Positions 54,615-62,744 of a stretch of DNA of 64,000 nucleotides are shown piece after piece. Source of the stretch: Corynebacterium fournieri (GTDB taxonomy: Bacteria > Actinomycetota > Actinomycetes > Mycobacteriales > Mycobacteriaceae); NCBI RefSeq assembly GCF_030408775.1, contig NZ_CP047210.1:1116001-1180000 (forward strand). Direction: 5' to 3'. The translations under genes and the position numbers were made by a program. Below the pieces are notes generated by a model. It ran no database searches. It saw only the letters and a program-made list of their open reading frames with translations, and was not told where the DNA came from. The stretch's first letter is position 1, and each line of letters begins with the position of its first letter.

Positions 54615-55934
54615 ATGTCCGAGAGCACGCCTGCAGCCACGTATGCGCACCTGAAATCCATCGACGCTGCCGCTTGGCCAGGGGTGGCGGCGGTGCCGCA
54701 GCCGGGGAGGTTTCGCACCCGTCGCGCGGAGGCGTCCTTCGCCCGGGCCTGCGCTGCGGCGGGGATAGAGCTCGAAGGCGATAATGCGGGCGTCACCGTG
54801 GAGCGGGCCGAAGTGTTTCAACGCATTGCGGCTGGTGGTTGGGTCGGATTCGCGGAGAGCTACATGGCAGGCGAGTGGACGACTCCCGGCTCGCAGCAGC
54901 TTGTCGACGTCCTCACGGCCCTGTTGCGCACCGGTTACCACCCGCGTACCCAGCGGGTCGACGCGCCTCGTCCGGCCACGGCAGGGGATCTGCCGCCGGA
55001 ATTGGTGGCGCACTTTTCCGGCGACGGCATGAGCGCTTTTCAGGGCCACTTCGCCACCGGAGTGGCCACAACCGAGCGTGCTCAGCTCAAATCCCACACC
55101 AAAGGGGCGGGACGCGGATCCGAGCCTGCCCACCATTTCGTAGACGTGACGGAATTCGGCGCACCTTTGGAGTCTGACCGGGACGACCTGGCAGACGCGC
55201 AACGGCGCAGCATGGACATGCTTTTAGACGGAATTGGGGCATCTTCCGGCACCTACATGCTTGAGTATCCCTCCAGCGGAGGTGCGCTCGCGTTCACTGC
55301 AGCGTCCCGGGGCGCAACCGTCGACGCGGTCGCGAGGGATGCGCGCATGTACGCGGCAATGCGCGAGCGGCTCATCTTGTCGGGAACGGACGGTTCGGTC
55401 ACCGTGGACAGGGTCGCGGAGGGGCCTCAGGCGCTGGCGCAGCAGCGGCATGGTGTCTACGACGCTGTGGCGAGTATGGAGGCGCTGGAAACGATGCCGC
55501 CGCGGCAACAACGGCAGTACCTGCGGGCCGTGGACGGCTTGCTTGCGTCCGGCGGCCGTGCGGGGCTGCAGGCGATCATGCGTACCGACAAATACACCCG
55601 AGCGGCCGACCTGGCCGTGGAATCGCTTCGCGCCTATATCTGGCCGGGGCTGCACTTTGCCAGCGCTGAGGAGATTGCGAAGACGGTCGACCGGGAGACG
55701 GATCTGCGCGTGGTCGCGCAGACTGCAGCGCCGGAGCACTTGGCTGCGTCGCTGCGCCTGCAGCGCATAACGTTCGACGGCAAATTGCGCGATGCGGCCG
55801 CAGACGGATACGACGTGGTGTTCCGCCGCCTTTGGACGTGGCAGTTCGCGCTGCGCGAGGCGATGGCGAGACTGGGCATGATCGACCTCGCGCAGATTAC
55901 GTTGGCGCGGCGCAATAGGAGGGGGCGCCGATAA
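54615..55934 (+). CDS. CFA-synthase/mycolic-acid-methyltransferase-like protein
   Basis: 439 residues. The N-terminal lipid-side region ('GDNAGVTVERAEVFQRIAAGGWVGFAESYMAGEWTTP') matches cyclopropane-fatty-acyl-phospholipid synthases, and the C-terminal 'YIWPGLHFASAEEIAKTVDRETDLRV' is also typical. The SAM-binding glycine loop is altered: 'LEYPSSGGALAFTAASRGATVDAVARD' replaces the usual E-X-GXGXG. Methyl transfer may therefore be weak or lost. Divergent from ndh. Confidence 0.75.
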   Translation: MSESTPAATYAHLKSIDAAAWPGVAAVPQPGRFRTRRAEASFARACAAAGIELEGDNAGVTVERAEVFQRIAAGGWVGFAESYMAGEWTTPGSQQLVDVLTALLRTGYHPRTQRVDAPRPATAGDLPPELVAHFSGDGMSAFQGHFATGVATTERAQLKSHTKGAGRGSEPAHHFVDVTEFGAPLESDRDDLADAQRRSMDMLLDGIGASSGTYMLEYPSSGGALAFTAASRGATVDAVARDARMYAAMRERLILSGTDGSVTVDRVAEGPQALAQQRHGVYDAVASMEALETMPPRQQRQYLRAVDGLLASGGRAGLQAIMRTDKYTRAADLAVESLRAYIWPGLHFASAEEIAKTVDRETDLRVVAQTAAPEHLAASLRLQRITFDGKLRDAAADGYDVVFRRLWTWQFALREAMARLGMIDLAQITLARRNRRGRR

Positions 55935-55961
55935 GGGCTACCGTACCCTCCAGAACGCTAC

Positions 55962-56071
55962 TTGACATAATGTACATTATCGGACATTCGTGCACCTGGA
56001 TAAAGAAAAGGCGCCGCACGCTTCTCGTGCCCGACGCCCAGCTGTAGCCCGCTTTTAACGTAACGTTACGT
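55962..56071. promoter_or_regulatory. Two perfect palindromes in a convergent gap
   Basis: ATAATGTACATTAT (55967-55980) overlaps a consensus -35 TTGACA (55962-55967). ACGTAACGTTACGT (56058-56071) lies just beyond the yceI stop side. Between them GCACG and CGTGC could pair in a hairpin, followed by GCTTTT. No reading frame is visible. Confidence 0.45.
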
Positions 56072-56083
56072 AATAAGGCCCGA

Positions 56084-56794
56084 CTACTTGGTCAGGTTCA
56101 CCCGGACGTTAACTTCGCCTTCCTCGTTGATTTTCGCCGCGACCAGCTCCGGGGTCTCCACACCGTAATCCAGGCGGTTGATCGGGATGTCGCCCGCCAC
56201 GATGATCCGGTCGCCAGAGCGCGCGACATCGAAGCGCTGAGTGATCTGATTGGTCGTGCCGTGGATGGTCAGATCTCCGGTTAGCTCAACGGACCCGACG
56301 GTGCCGTCGTCAGGCATGTCAGCAATGTCCGCGGGCTGCGTCACCGTAAACGTCGCCTCCGGGTACTCGTCCGTGTGGAAAATGCGGCGGCGCACGGACT
56401 CGTCGCGCTTGTCGGTGTCCGAGGAAAGGTGCTGCATGTCCACGACAATCTCGCCGGCGGTCAACGTGCCTTCGGTGACCGTCGCAAAGCCTGACACGTC
56501 CTTCGTGGAAGCCGACGTGCTGCGGCGCTCGCCCGGCAACACCTCGTCGAACGTAAAGCCGGCGGACGAGAAGTTGCTGCCCGGCTTGTTGGTGACCTGC
56601 CAGTCGCCGTCTACGTCTGTGGATGCCGCTGACACACGGCTGGCGTCAATCCCCTCTGTTTTCACTCCGCCGCCTTGCATCAGGGCTCTGAACAGCGGAA
56701 TCATCGCCACCACGACCGCCAAGACGATGAAAGCGGACACAGCGACGATGAGGGTTTTACGCATTTTTGCGGTGTTAGCCACACTCGTTTCCAC
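56084..56794 (-). CDS. Membrane-anchored YceI-family protein
   Basis: 236 residues from a GTG with GAGGTGA 7 nt upstream. A signal-anchor helix ('LIVAVSAFIVLAVVVAMIPLF') precedes an extracytoplasmic YceI beta-barrel: 'DGDWQV...SSAGFTFDE', 'RRRIFHTDEYPEATFTV', 'GDLTIHGTTNQITQRFDVAR' and 'INRLDYGVETPE'. YceI domains hold polyisoprenoid or amphiphilic ligands. No lipobox is present. It lies 7 nt after the zinc-ribbon gene stop and is probably co-transcribed. Confidence 0.87.
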   Translation of the reverse strand: METSVANTAKMRKTLIVAVSAFIVLAVVVAMIPLFRALMQGGGVKTEGIDASRVSAASTDVDGDWQVTNKPGSNFSSAGFTFDEVLPGERRSTSASTKDVSGFATVTEGTLTAGEIVVDMQHLSSDTDKRDESVRRRIFHTDEYPEATFTVTQPADIADMPDDGTVGSVELTGDLTIHGTTNQITQRFDVARSGDRIIVAGDIPINRLDYGVETPELVAAKINEEGEVNVRVNLTK

Positions 56795-56801
56795 TCGGAA
56801 A

Positions 56802-57152
56802 TCACCTCAGCTTTTCCAGTTGCTGAGCCAATCCTACTAATTCGTCACACAGCGGAGCCAAATCGTCGGCGCTGGCCCCTTCGGCGCTGGCTGTGCGGAT
56901 ATCCTCCGCCGCGCACCGCAGCGCGTACAGCCGATCGCGGATCTCGGCGACCTTGTTGCGGTTGAGGATCACCGCGTCTTCCTCCACGGCGGTCCCCGCA
57001 AGCATGGTGCGTTGCTCGTACGCACGTTGCTTGCAGGAAGGGCTGCAGTACTTACGCTTCCGGCCCCGCCCGCGGTTGACGGGAATTTCCTTGCCGCACC
57101 AGGCGCATACCGGCTGATTCTTCTTAGTCAGAGAGCGCAATTTATCCGTCAC
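56802..57152 (-). CDS. Zinc-ribbon/coiled-coil protein beside rbpA
   Basis: 116 residues from a GTG. A CAWC...CSPSC set of four cysteines (about residues 16-38) with a basic RGRGRKRK spacer predicts a zinc ribbon. The rest is a helical acidic segment ('VAEIRDRLYALRCAAEDIRTAS'). The 'YCSPSCKQRAYEQR' core occurs in many small actinobacterial nucleic-acid-binding proteins. It is divergent from rbpA. Role unknown; DNA or RNA binding is an inference. Confidence 0.75.
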   Translation of the reverse strand: MTDKLRSLTKKNQPVCAWCGKEIPVNRGRGRKRKYCSPSCKQRAYEQRTMLAGTAVEEDAVILNRNKVAEIRDRLYALRCAAEDIRTASAEGASADDLAPLCDELVGLAQQLEKLR

Positions 57153-57195
57153 AGCCCCCTACTCTATTACAAGTGTCTTATTGAAAAAAGTAGCC

Positions 57196-57227
57196 GGGAA
57201 CAAATTACGCAAACGCACCGTTATACT
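57196..57227 (+). promoter_or_regulatory. rbpA promoter with SigH/SigR-type and SigA-type elements
   Basis: GGGAAC (57196-57201), 18 nt, then GTT (57220-57222) fits the oxidative/heat-stress ECF sigma consensus (SigH in corynebacteria, SigR in Streptomyces). TATACT (57222-57227) could also serve as a vegetative -10. Confidence 0.6.
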
Positions 57228-57270
57228 GGAGCGACTGAAAACAATCGGGTTGAAAAGGATGGTGAGTGCC

Positions 57271-57648
57271 ATGGCTGATCGAGTTCTTCGCGGAAGCCGC
57301 ATGGGCGCAGTCAGCTACGAAACGGACCGCGACCACGACCTTGCGCCGCGCCAGATGGCAAAGTACCGCACCCCCGACGGTGAGGTCTTCGAGGTGCCGT
57401 TCGCGGACGACGCAGAGATCCCCGAAGAGTGGATGTGCAAGAACGGCCAGGTTGGCACCTTGATGGAGGGCGAGGGCGTGGAGTCCAAGCCCGCGAAGCC
57501 CCCGCGGACGCACTGGGACATGCTGCGCGAACGCCGCAGCATCGAAGAGCTCGACGTGTTGCTCGAGGAGCGTCTGGAGCAGCTGCGCAAGCGCCGCCGC
57601 GTCGCCGCCCGCATTGCTAAGGAACAGCAGCAGGCCAACCAGAGCTAG
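57271..57648 (+). CDS. rbpA: RNA polymerase-binding protein RbpA
   Basis: 125 residues from the ATG at 57271, chosen because 'MADRVLRGSRMGAVSYETDRDHDLAPRQMAKYRT' is the conserved start. It also has 'FEVPFADDAEIPEEWMCKNG' and the sigma-interacting 'KPPRTHWDMLRERRSIEELDVLLEERLE'. RbpA stabilises the open complex with principal sigma factors and is found only in actinobacteria. It is slightly longer at the C-terminus than the 111-residue mycobacterial protein. Confidence 0.95.
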   Translation: MADRVLRGSRMGAVSYETDRDHDLAPRQMAKYRTPDGEVFEVPFADDAEIPEEWMCKNGQVGTLMEGEGVESKPAKPPRTHWDMLRERRSIEELDVLLEERLEQLRKRRRVAARIAKEQQQANQS

Positions 57649-57670
57649 CCGCTCGTCCTCCACAAACATG

Positions 57671-57702
57671 AATGCCCGCCCTGCGTGTGCAGGGCGGGCA
57701 TT
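57671..57702. terminator. Bidirectional hairpin between rbpA and ppm1
   Basis: AATGCCCGCCCTGC (57671-57684) and GCAGGGCGGGCATT (57689-57702) form a perfect 14-bp stem with a GTGT loop between convergent genes. T content after it is modest on both sides. Confidence 0.7.
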
Positions 57703-57726
57703 GCTGTTGCCTTAGTACGCGGGAGG

Positions 57727-58719
57727 CTACTTGCGCTTGCCGTCCAGTCCGACCGCGTGCAGCGCCTGCTTAAGGGTCACCTCACCGAGCGCGATCGCGT
57801 CGTTGACGCGGCGGGTCGCCTTGGAGCGAGCCTTGCCCAAGTCAGCGCCCTGGATCTCGTGCTTGGCCACAGCGCCGAACTCGGAGATGGCGTTGATGAT
57901 CTGCTCCGGCGCATCCTCGACCTTCTTGCCCAGCCCGGCGAGCTTCGAGTGCTCCACGGCGTAGACAATCTGACGGCCGGTCTCCGTCGCCAAATCCTTG
58001 ACAAAGGTGGTCTTGTCCGCCACTCCCCACTTGGTCACCTCGGCGAGCGAAGCCGTCGCAAAGCTGGCGTCAAGCTTGGACTCGCCCAACTTACGGTCCT
58101 CGAAGGTGATGGGTACTTCGCGCACGTCGAAGCCGAGCTGATCCACCTTGTGGGCGATTTCCACCTGGAAGATGTAGCCCTTGGTGGACAGGGAATCCAG
58201 GTCCAGCTCCTCCAGCACCTCGCGCTTGAACGCGCGGTAGCCCGCGGTCATATCCGCCACGTCGGTGCCCAGTGCCACGGAAATGTACTGGTTGCCCAGC
58301 TTAGACAGCAGGAAGCGGTTCTTCGGCCAGTTGACCACCTCACCGCCGTCGATGTAGCGCGACCCGATGGCCAGGTCCGCCCCATTTGCCACGGCGTCGA
58401 GCAGGCGGTGCAACTCCTCCGGAGCGTGGGAACCGTCCGCGTCCATTTGCACAATCACCTGGTAATCGCGCTCGAGTGCCCAGTTGAAACCGGCGCGGTA
58501 CGCGGCGAGCAGGCCGTCCTTGCCGGTGCGGTGCAACACGTTGACCTCATCGTGCTTGGCCGCCAGCTCGTCAGCTTTCGCACCGGTGCCGTCCGGCGAA
58601 TTGTCGTCAACGACGAGGATGTCCACTGCATCGTTGGCCGCCAAAACGCGGTCGACGATCAGCGGCAGGTTCTCCACCTCGTTGTAGGTCGGGATAATCA
58701 CCAGGGTCTCGTTGGCCAC
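57727..58719 (-). CDS. ppm1: Polyprenol monophosphomannose synthase
   Basis: 330 residues from the GTG at 58719 (GAGGAG 8-9 nt upstream). It is a GT2 glycosyltransferase: 'LVIIPTYNEVENLPLIVDRVL', 'ILVVDDNSPDGTG', 'VIVQMDADGSHAPEEL', 'YIFQVEIAHKVDQLGFDVREVPITFEDRKLGESK'. It transfers mannose from GDP-mannose to polyprenyl phosphate for lipoglycan and glycoprotein synthesis. A soluble C-terminal helical extension of about 85 residues is unusual. In M. tuberculosis it is fused to Lnt; here it is separate. Confidence 0.92.
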   Translation of the reverse strand: MANETLVIIPTYNEVENLPLIVDRVLAANDAVDILVVDDNSPDGTGAKADELAAKHDEVNVLHRTGKDGLLAAYRAGFNWALERDYQVIVQMDADGSHAPEELHRLLDAVANGADLAIGSRYIDGGEVVNWPKNRFLLSKLGNQYISVALGTDVADMTAGYRAFKREVLEELDLDSLSTKGYIFQVEIAHKVDQLGFDVREVPITFEDRKLGESKLDASFATASLAEVTKWGVADKTTFVKDLATETGRQIVYAVEHSKLAGLGKKVEDAPEQIINAISEFGAVAKHEIQGADLGKARSKATRRVNDAIALGEVTLKQALHAVGLDGKRK

Positions 58720-58739
58720 GGCGCTAATTCTCCTCGTAG

Positions 58740-60302
58740 TTACGCTGTTGTGTTCTCGTAGGGAGCATACCCCCGCCGTCCGCGGCGCGCGGAGACGGCT
58801 GCGGCGACCATGAGCAGTGCTCCAGCCGCGACAAGGATCCACTCCAGCACCCGCCCGTAGCGCACCGCAGGGGTTTCGCCGGAGCGCAACGGCAACGTCT
58901 CCGCCAAGTGGGCGGGTTCGAAGATGCGTGTCTGCTGGGAGACGGACCCGTCCGGGCGCACGATGGCGGAGGCGCCCGAGGTCGCCACGACAACCACTGC
59001 CCTGTCGGTTTCCAACGCCCGCATCCGGCTCATCGCCATCTGCTGGTACGTCATGTCGGTAAACCCGAACGTGGCGTTGTTCGTCGGAGTGGTCAACAGT
59101 TGCGCGCCGCCGCGTACCGCCATTCGGTACGCCTCGTCTTCCGCCACCTCGTAGCATGTGGCCACGCCGACCGGAATGCCGCCCATGTGCACGACGCCGT
59201 TGTCGTCGCCCGGCTTGAAATCGCCCGCCAAATCCACCAGGTCCGAGAACTTGCGGAAGAAATCGCGCATGGGCATGTATTCGCCGAACGGCTGCAGGAA
59301 ACGCTTGTTGTGCCGCTCCCCCGCCCCGGTCTCCGGGTCGAAGACCACCATGGTGTTGCGGGCACCGACTTCGTCTCGCGTGAGCGTACCCACCAGCAGC
59401 GGCGTATCCACGCCTCGTACCGCAACCCCCACCAGCGCCTCAGCTTCTGCGTCGGTAAACGGGTTGACGTCGGAGGCATTTTCCGGCCAGATCACCATGT
59501 CTAGCTTCTCGCCGGAATCCTCTGCCTCCTGCGCCAGCTTCAGCGTCTCGTTGACGTGGTTGCTCAACACCGCGCGGCGCTGCTCGTTGAAGTCCAGGCC
59601 CATCCGCGGCACGTTGCCCTGCACGGCACCCACCCGCGCCTGGCCTACCGTCGCGTCATCGCCATCGACGCCCGCGCCCGCGATGAGTCCGGCGACCAGC
59701 GGCAGGGCGACTGCTACTGCGGCGGCGCGGCGCGTAGCTGCGTCGACAAGCGCCACAAGCCCCACAGCCACGCACACCGCCGAGACAGTCACCAGCGCCG
59801 GACCACCCCAGGCAGCCAGCGCGGCGAGCGGGCCGTTGATCTGGCCCCACGCCAGGCGCACCCACGCGAAACCGCCGAAGGGCCACGACGAACGGACAAA
59901 CTCCACGGCCAGATACACCAGCGGGAAGGCGAACGCGCCGAAGCGCCAGCGCCCGAGGATCACCCCGAACGCGCCGGTGGCCAGCGCGTAGAGCGCCATG
60001 GTGACCGCGAGCGCGATGTACGGCATCGCACCGACAAACTCGCCGACCCACGGCAGAAGAAACAGGTAGCAAAACAGCCCGTGCGCAAAACCGATCAGCG
60101 CGCCGAAGCGGACACTCGGGCGCTCTTGGGCCTCCCCGGCCATCCCGAGCGCCGAGGTGGCGCGTCGCGGCCAGGGCACAAGGGTCAGCCACAGTACAGC
60201 GATGCCGAGCAGCGCCGACCACCAGAGCCCGACCGGCTCGTAGGACAAGTACACCAGCCAGCCGGAAATGGCCGCTAGGCCGAAGCGGAGAAAGGCTGGC
60301 AC
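58740..60302 (-). CDS. lnt: Apolipoprotein N-acyltransferase
   Basis: 520 residues from a GTG one base after the fxsA stop. Six or so N-terminal membrane helices precede a nitrilase domain with the catalytic Glu in 'IWPENASDVNPF', Lys in 'HNKRFLQPFGEYMPMR' and Cys in 'GVATCYEVAED'. A final membrane helix closes it. It adds the third acyl chain to lipoproteins; several lipoproteins are encoded in this window (1440, 29770). It is adjacent to ppm1, as in other corynebacteria. Confidence 0.93.
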   Translation of the reverse strand: MPAFLRFGLAAISGWLVYLSYEPVGLWWSALLGIAVLWLTLVPWPRRATSALGMAGEAQERPSVRFGALIGFAHGLFCYLFLLPWVGEFVGAMPYIALAVTMALYALATGAFGVILGRWRFGAFAFPLVYLAVEFVRSSWPFGGFAWVRLAWGQINGPLAALAAWGGPALVTVSAVCVAVGLVALVDAATRRAAAVAVALPLVAGLIAGAGVDGDDATVGQARVGAVQGNVPRMGLDFNEQRRAVLSNHVNETLKLAQEAEDSGEKLDMVIWPENASDVNPFTDAEAEALVGVAVRGVDTPLLVGTLTRDEVGARNTMVVFDPETGAGERHNKRFLQPFGEYMPMRDFFRKFSDLVDLAGDFKPGDDNGVVHMGGIPVGVATCYEVAEDEAYRMAVRGGAQLLTTPTNNATFGFTDMTYQQMAMSRMRALETDRAVVVVATSGASAIVRPDGSVSQQTRIFEPAHLAETLPLRSGETPAVRYGRVLEWILVAAGALLMVAAAVSARRGRRGYAPYENTTA

Positions 60303-60303
60303 T

Positions 60304-60852
60304 TTAGCGTGCCCCGCCAGTGCCGTTTTGGTCTTCAGGGCCGTCCATGCGGTACCACTTCTCCAGCTCCTCGGCGTCGATGACCGGGCGCTGCTGCGCC
60401 TCCGACTGCTGCGCCTCAGACTGTTGCGGCCCACCTGGCTGGGTAAACGAGCCGTAGCTGGTTTGGAACTGCCCCATCGGCGTCGCCTCGTACACGCGAA
60501 CGCCCAGGTTTTCCACGGCAGCGCGCGCCCGCCGGGTCATGGCTTTGCGGATCAGGTTGCGCGTTGGGCCAAACACCAGCGGCAGGCCGATTAAGGAGGT
60601 GACAAAGCCGGGGATGACGCTCAAGGTCCACCCGCCGATCAAAAGTGCACTATCACCTGCGAGTTTACCCACGCTGGAGCGCCCGTCCGCGGCGTCGAGC
60701 AACGCTCCGCGCAGCGACAAGCTGGCCGCGGCACCGCCCGCGATCATGAGCACGAAGATGGCAAGCAGCGCCCAGCCCACGCCGATGGCCTTGGCCACCA
60801 GGAAGAAAGCGAGCGCTTCAACGAGGAAGTATGCGAGAAGAGGAATCGGCAT
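60304..60852 (-). CDS. fxsA: FxsA-family membrane protein
   Basis: 182 residues from the ATG at 60852. The FxsA domain has two helices ('PLLAYFLVEALAFFLVAKAIGVGWALLAIFVLMIAGG') and a third ('LLIGGWTLSVIPGFVTSLIGLPLVFGP'). The C-terminal tail is Gln/Ser-rich with a small duplication (QQSEAQQSEAQQ). In E. coli FxsA relieves phage F exclusion; in actinobacteria its role is unclear. Its place next to lnt and ppm1 is conserved in mycobacteria. Confidence 0.88.
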   Translation of the reverse strand: MPIPLLAYFLVEALAFFLVAKAIGVGWALLAIFVLMIAGGAAASLSLRGALLDAADGRSSVGKLAGDSALLIGGWTLSVIPGFVTSLIGLPLVFGPTRNLIRKAMTRRARAAVENLGVRVYEATPMGQFQTSYGSFTQPGGPQQSEAQQSEAQQRPVIDAEELEKWYRMDGPEDQNGTGGAR

Positions 60853-60878
60853 GGCCACGAGGTTACCTGGCCGCACGC

Positions 60879-61601
60879 CTACCTCGGCATGTGCCTCCAC
60901 ACCGGGCGCGGCACAAGGCGCATGATCGCGGCCAGGACCGCCAAACGGCGCGGGATCCACACCGTGGCGCTGCGGCCGCGTCCTGCCGCCTCGACGACGG
61001 CTTCAGCGACCACATCCGGGGTCACCGACATCACCGCGGGTTTCATCCCCTCCGTCATGGATCCGATGACGAAGCCTGGGCGGGCGAGGATGAGGTTGAC
61101 GTCTGTGCCGTGCAGTCGGTCCATCAGGCCCTGGCAGTATGCGTCCAGACCGGCCTTGGTGGAGCCGTAGACGTAGTTGGCTCTCCTGGCGCGCCATCCC
61201 GCGATGGAGGAAAAAGCGTAGATTTCGCCGGCTGCCATCTCACTTGCGAGCACCGTGAGCATGTTCACCTGCGCGAGGTAGTCCACGGTGGCAATGCGGG
61301 CGGCTTCTGTTTCGTCGCGCTCTGCCAGCTCCTGGTCGCCGAGGATGCCGAATGCGACGATGGCGGTGGTCACCTCACCGGCCTCGCGTACGACGCGGCG
61401 GTGCGATTCGAGGTCGGTCGCGTCGAAGTCCACCGCGACAACGCTTGCTGCCCCGGCGCTGCGCAGCTGCTTTTCGACGTCTTCCAGTTCCCCGCCGCCG
61501 CGCGCCGCCAGAACGACATCCCTGCCCCGGCAGACGCGTTGGGCGATCTCGCCGCCGATGTCGCTGCGTGCGCCCAGCAGCAGCACGGTGCCGCTAGGCA
61601 T
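60879..61601 (-). CDS. Short-chain dehydrogenase, DprE2-like
   Basis: 240 residues. The SDR motif is 'TVLLLGARSDIGGEIAQRV'; the catalytic Ser and YxxxK are in 'IYAFSSIAGWRARRANYVYGSTKAGLDAYCQGL'. 'AASVVAVDFDATDLESH...AIVAFGILGDQELAE' closely resembles DprE2, which makes decaprenylphosphoryl-arabinose for the cell-wall arabinan. Corynebacteria have a main dprE1-dprE2 pair elsewhere, so this is probably a paralogue. It overlaps the pepQ stop by 8 nt. Confidence 0.8.
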   Translation of the reverse strand: MPSGTVLLLGARSDIGGEIAQRVCRGRDVVLAARGGGELEDVEKQLRSAGAASVVAVDFDATDLESHRRVVREAGEVTTAIVAFGILGDQELAERDETEAARIATVDYLAQVNMLTVLASEMAAGEIYAFSSIAGWRARRANYVYGSTKAGLDAYCQGLMDRLHGTDVNLILARPGFVIGSMTEGMKPAVMSVTPDVVAEAVVEAAGRGRSATVWIPRRLAVLAAIMRLVPRPVWRHMPR

Positions 61602-62712
61602 TATCGTGCCCGAGGTCGTGCCCAAGGTCGCGGCGGGTGCGGTTGAGCGGTTCAATACCGTCGGCGGTCATGCGCACAATGTCCTCGATCCGCATGCCCC
61701 ATTCGCCGGGCTTGTAGATGCCAGGCTCGATGGAAAAGGCCATGCCTTCGCGCAAGACGACGTCGCTGCCGGCGATGATGAAGGGCTGCTCGTGGCCGGA
61801 CAGGCCGATGCCGTGGCCCAAGCGGTGAGTGAAGTATTCGCCATACCCGGCTTCTGTGATGACATCGCGCGCTGCGGCATCGAGCTCACCTGCGGTGATG
61901 CCGGGGCGTGCGGCGTCGCACGCTGCCTGGAAGGCTCGCTCGAGCACCGCGTAGGCATCGAGGAAGTCCTGCGGCGCACGAGCAGGATCGCCCACGACGT
62001 GGGTGCGGGTGCAATCGGATTGGTAGCCCGATGGCAGCGCTCCGCCCAGGTCCACCACGACCGGGTCGCCCTCCTGCAGCACGCGGGCGGAGAAATCGTG
62101 GTGCGGGTTCGAACCGTTCGGGCCGGAACCGACGATGACGAACTCCACGCGCTCGTGTTCCTGCAGAATCATCGCGTGCAGCTCCTCGGCGATCTCGCGT
62201 TCGGTGCGGCCCGGCTTTAGCAGCTCGGCTGCGCGCTCGTGCACACGGTCGATTGCTTCGCCAGCAGCGCTCAGCTGCGCGACTTCCTCGGCGTCTTTGA
62301 CCATGAACAGGTCAGCGACAGCGTCGGCGGCGAGTTCGGTCTCCGGCAGCAGCGCCTGCAGAGCAAAAACGTGGTCCGCGGTCAGAGAGCTGCCCAGTCC
62401 CACCGTGCCCTGGGAGAGGCGCTCGGCAGCGAGCTTGTACGGGTTATCCCCGTCGCGCCAGCCCACCACGTTGACGTCCGATGCATCCTCCAACCCGAGC
62501 GATTGAATGTCCGTCACCGGCGCGATAACCGCCGCTGCATCAGGTGCGATGACCAGCGCCGTGAGGCGCTCGTGCGAGGACGCCCAGGAGCCGGTGAGGT
62601 AAGCAAATTCCGCGCCGGTGCCGATGACTAGCCCCCCCAAGCCGCGCTGTTTTACCAGCTCGCCTGCCTTTGCGCGGCGTTCGATGTACACATCAGAGTT
62701 GAATGCAGTCAT
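61594..62712 (-). CDS. pepQ: Xaa-Pro aminopeptidase/prolidase (M24)
   Basis: 372 residues. An N-terminal creatinase-like domain precedes the pita-bread fold. Metal ligands are visible in 'VVVDLGGALPSGYQSDCTRTHVVGD' (two Asp), 'HRLGHGIGLSGHEQP' (His) and 'SIEPGIYKPGEWGMRIEDIV' (two Glu). It cleaves Xaa-Pro dipeptides or N-terminal residues before proline. It is the first gene of an operon with the DprE2-like, fxsA, lnt and ppm1 genes. Confidence 0.9.
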   Translation of the reverse strand: MTAFNSDVYIERRAKAGELVKQRGLGGLVIGTGAEFAYLTGSWASSHERLTALVIAPDAAAVIAPVTDIQSLGLEDASDVNVVGWRDGDNPYKLAAERLSQGTVGLGSSLTADHVFALQALLPETELAADAVADLFMVKDAEEVAQLSAAGEAIDRVHERAAELLKPGRTEREIAEELHAMILQEHERVEFVIVGSGPNGSNPHHDFSARVLQEGDPVVVDLGGALPSGYQSDCTRTHVVGDPARAPQDFLDAYAVLERAFQAACDAARPGITAGELDAAARDVITEAGYGEYFTHRLGHGIGLSGHEQPFIIAGSDVVLREGMAFSIEPGIYKPGEWGMRIEDIVRMTADGIEPLNRTRRDLGHDLGHDNA

Positions 62713-62715
62713 GGC

Positions 62716-62741
62716 CTAGATGGTAGATCGCTACCATCTAG
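62716..62741. promoter_or_regulatory. Palindromic divergent promoter of pepQ and the protease gene
   Basis: CTAGATGGTAG (62716-62726) and CTACCATCTAG (62731-62741) are exact inverses around ATCG. Each arm contains TACCAT in the outward orientation, exactly 7 nt before the start codons at 62712 (reverse) and 62745 (forward). Both mRNAs would be leaderless. Confidence 0.6.
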
Positions 62742-62744
62742 AAC

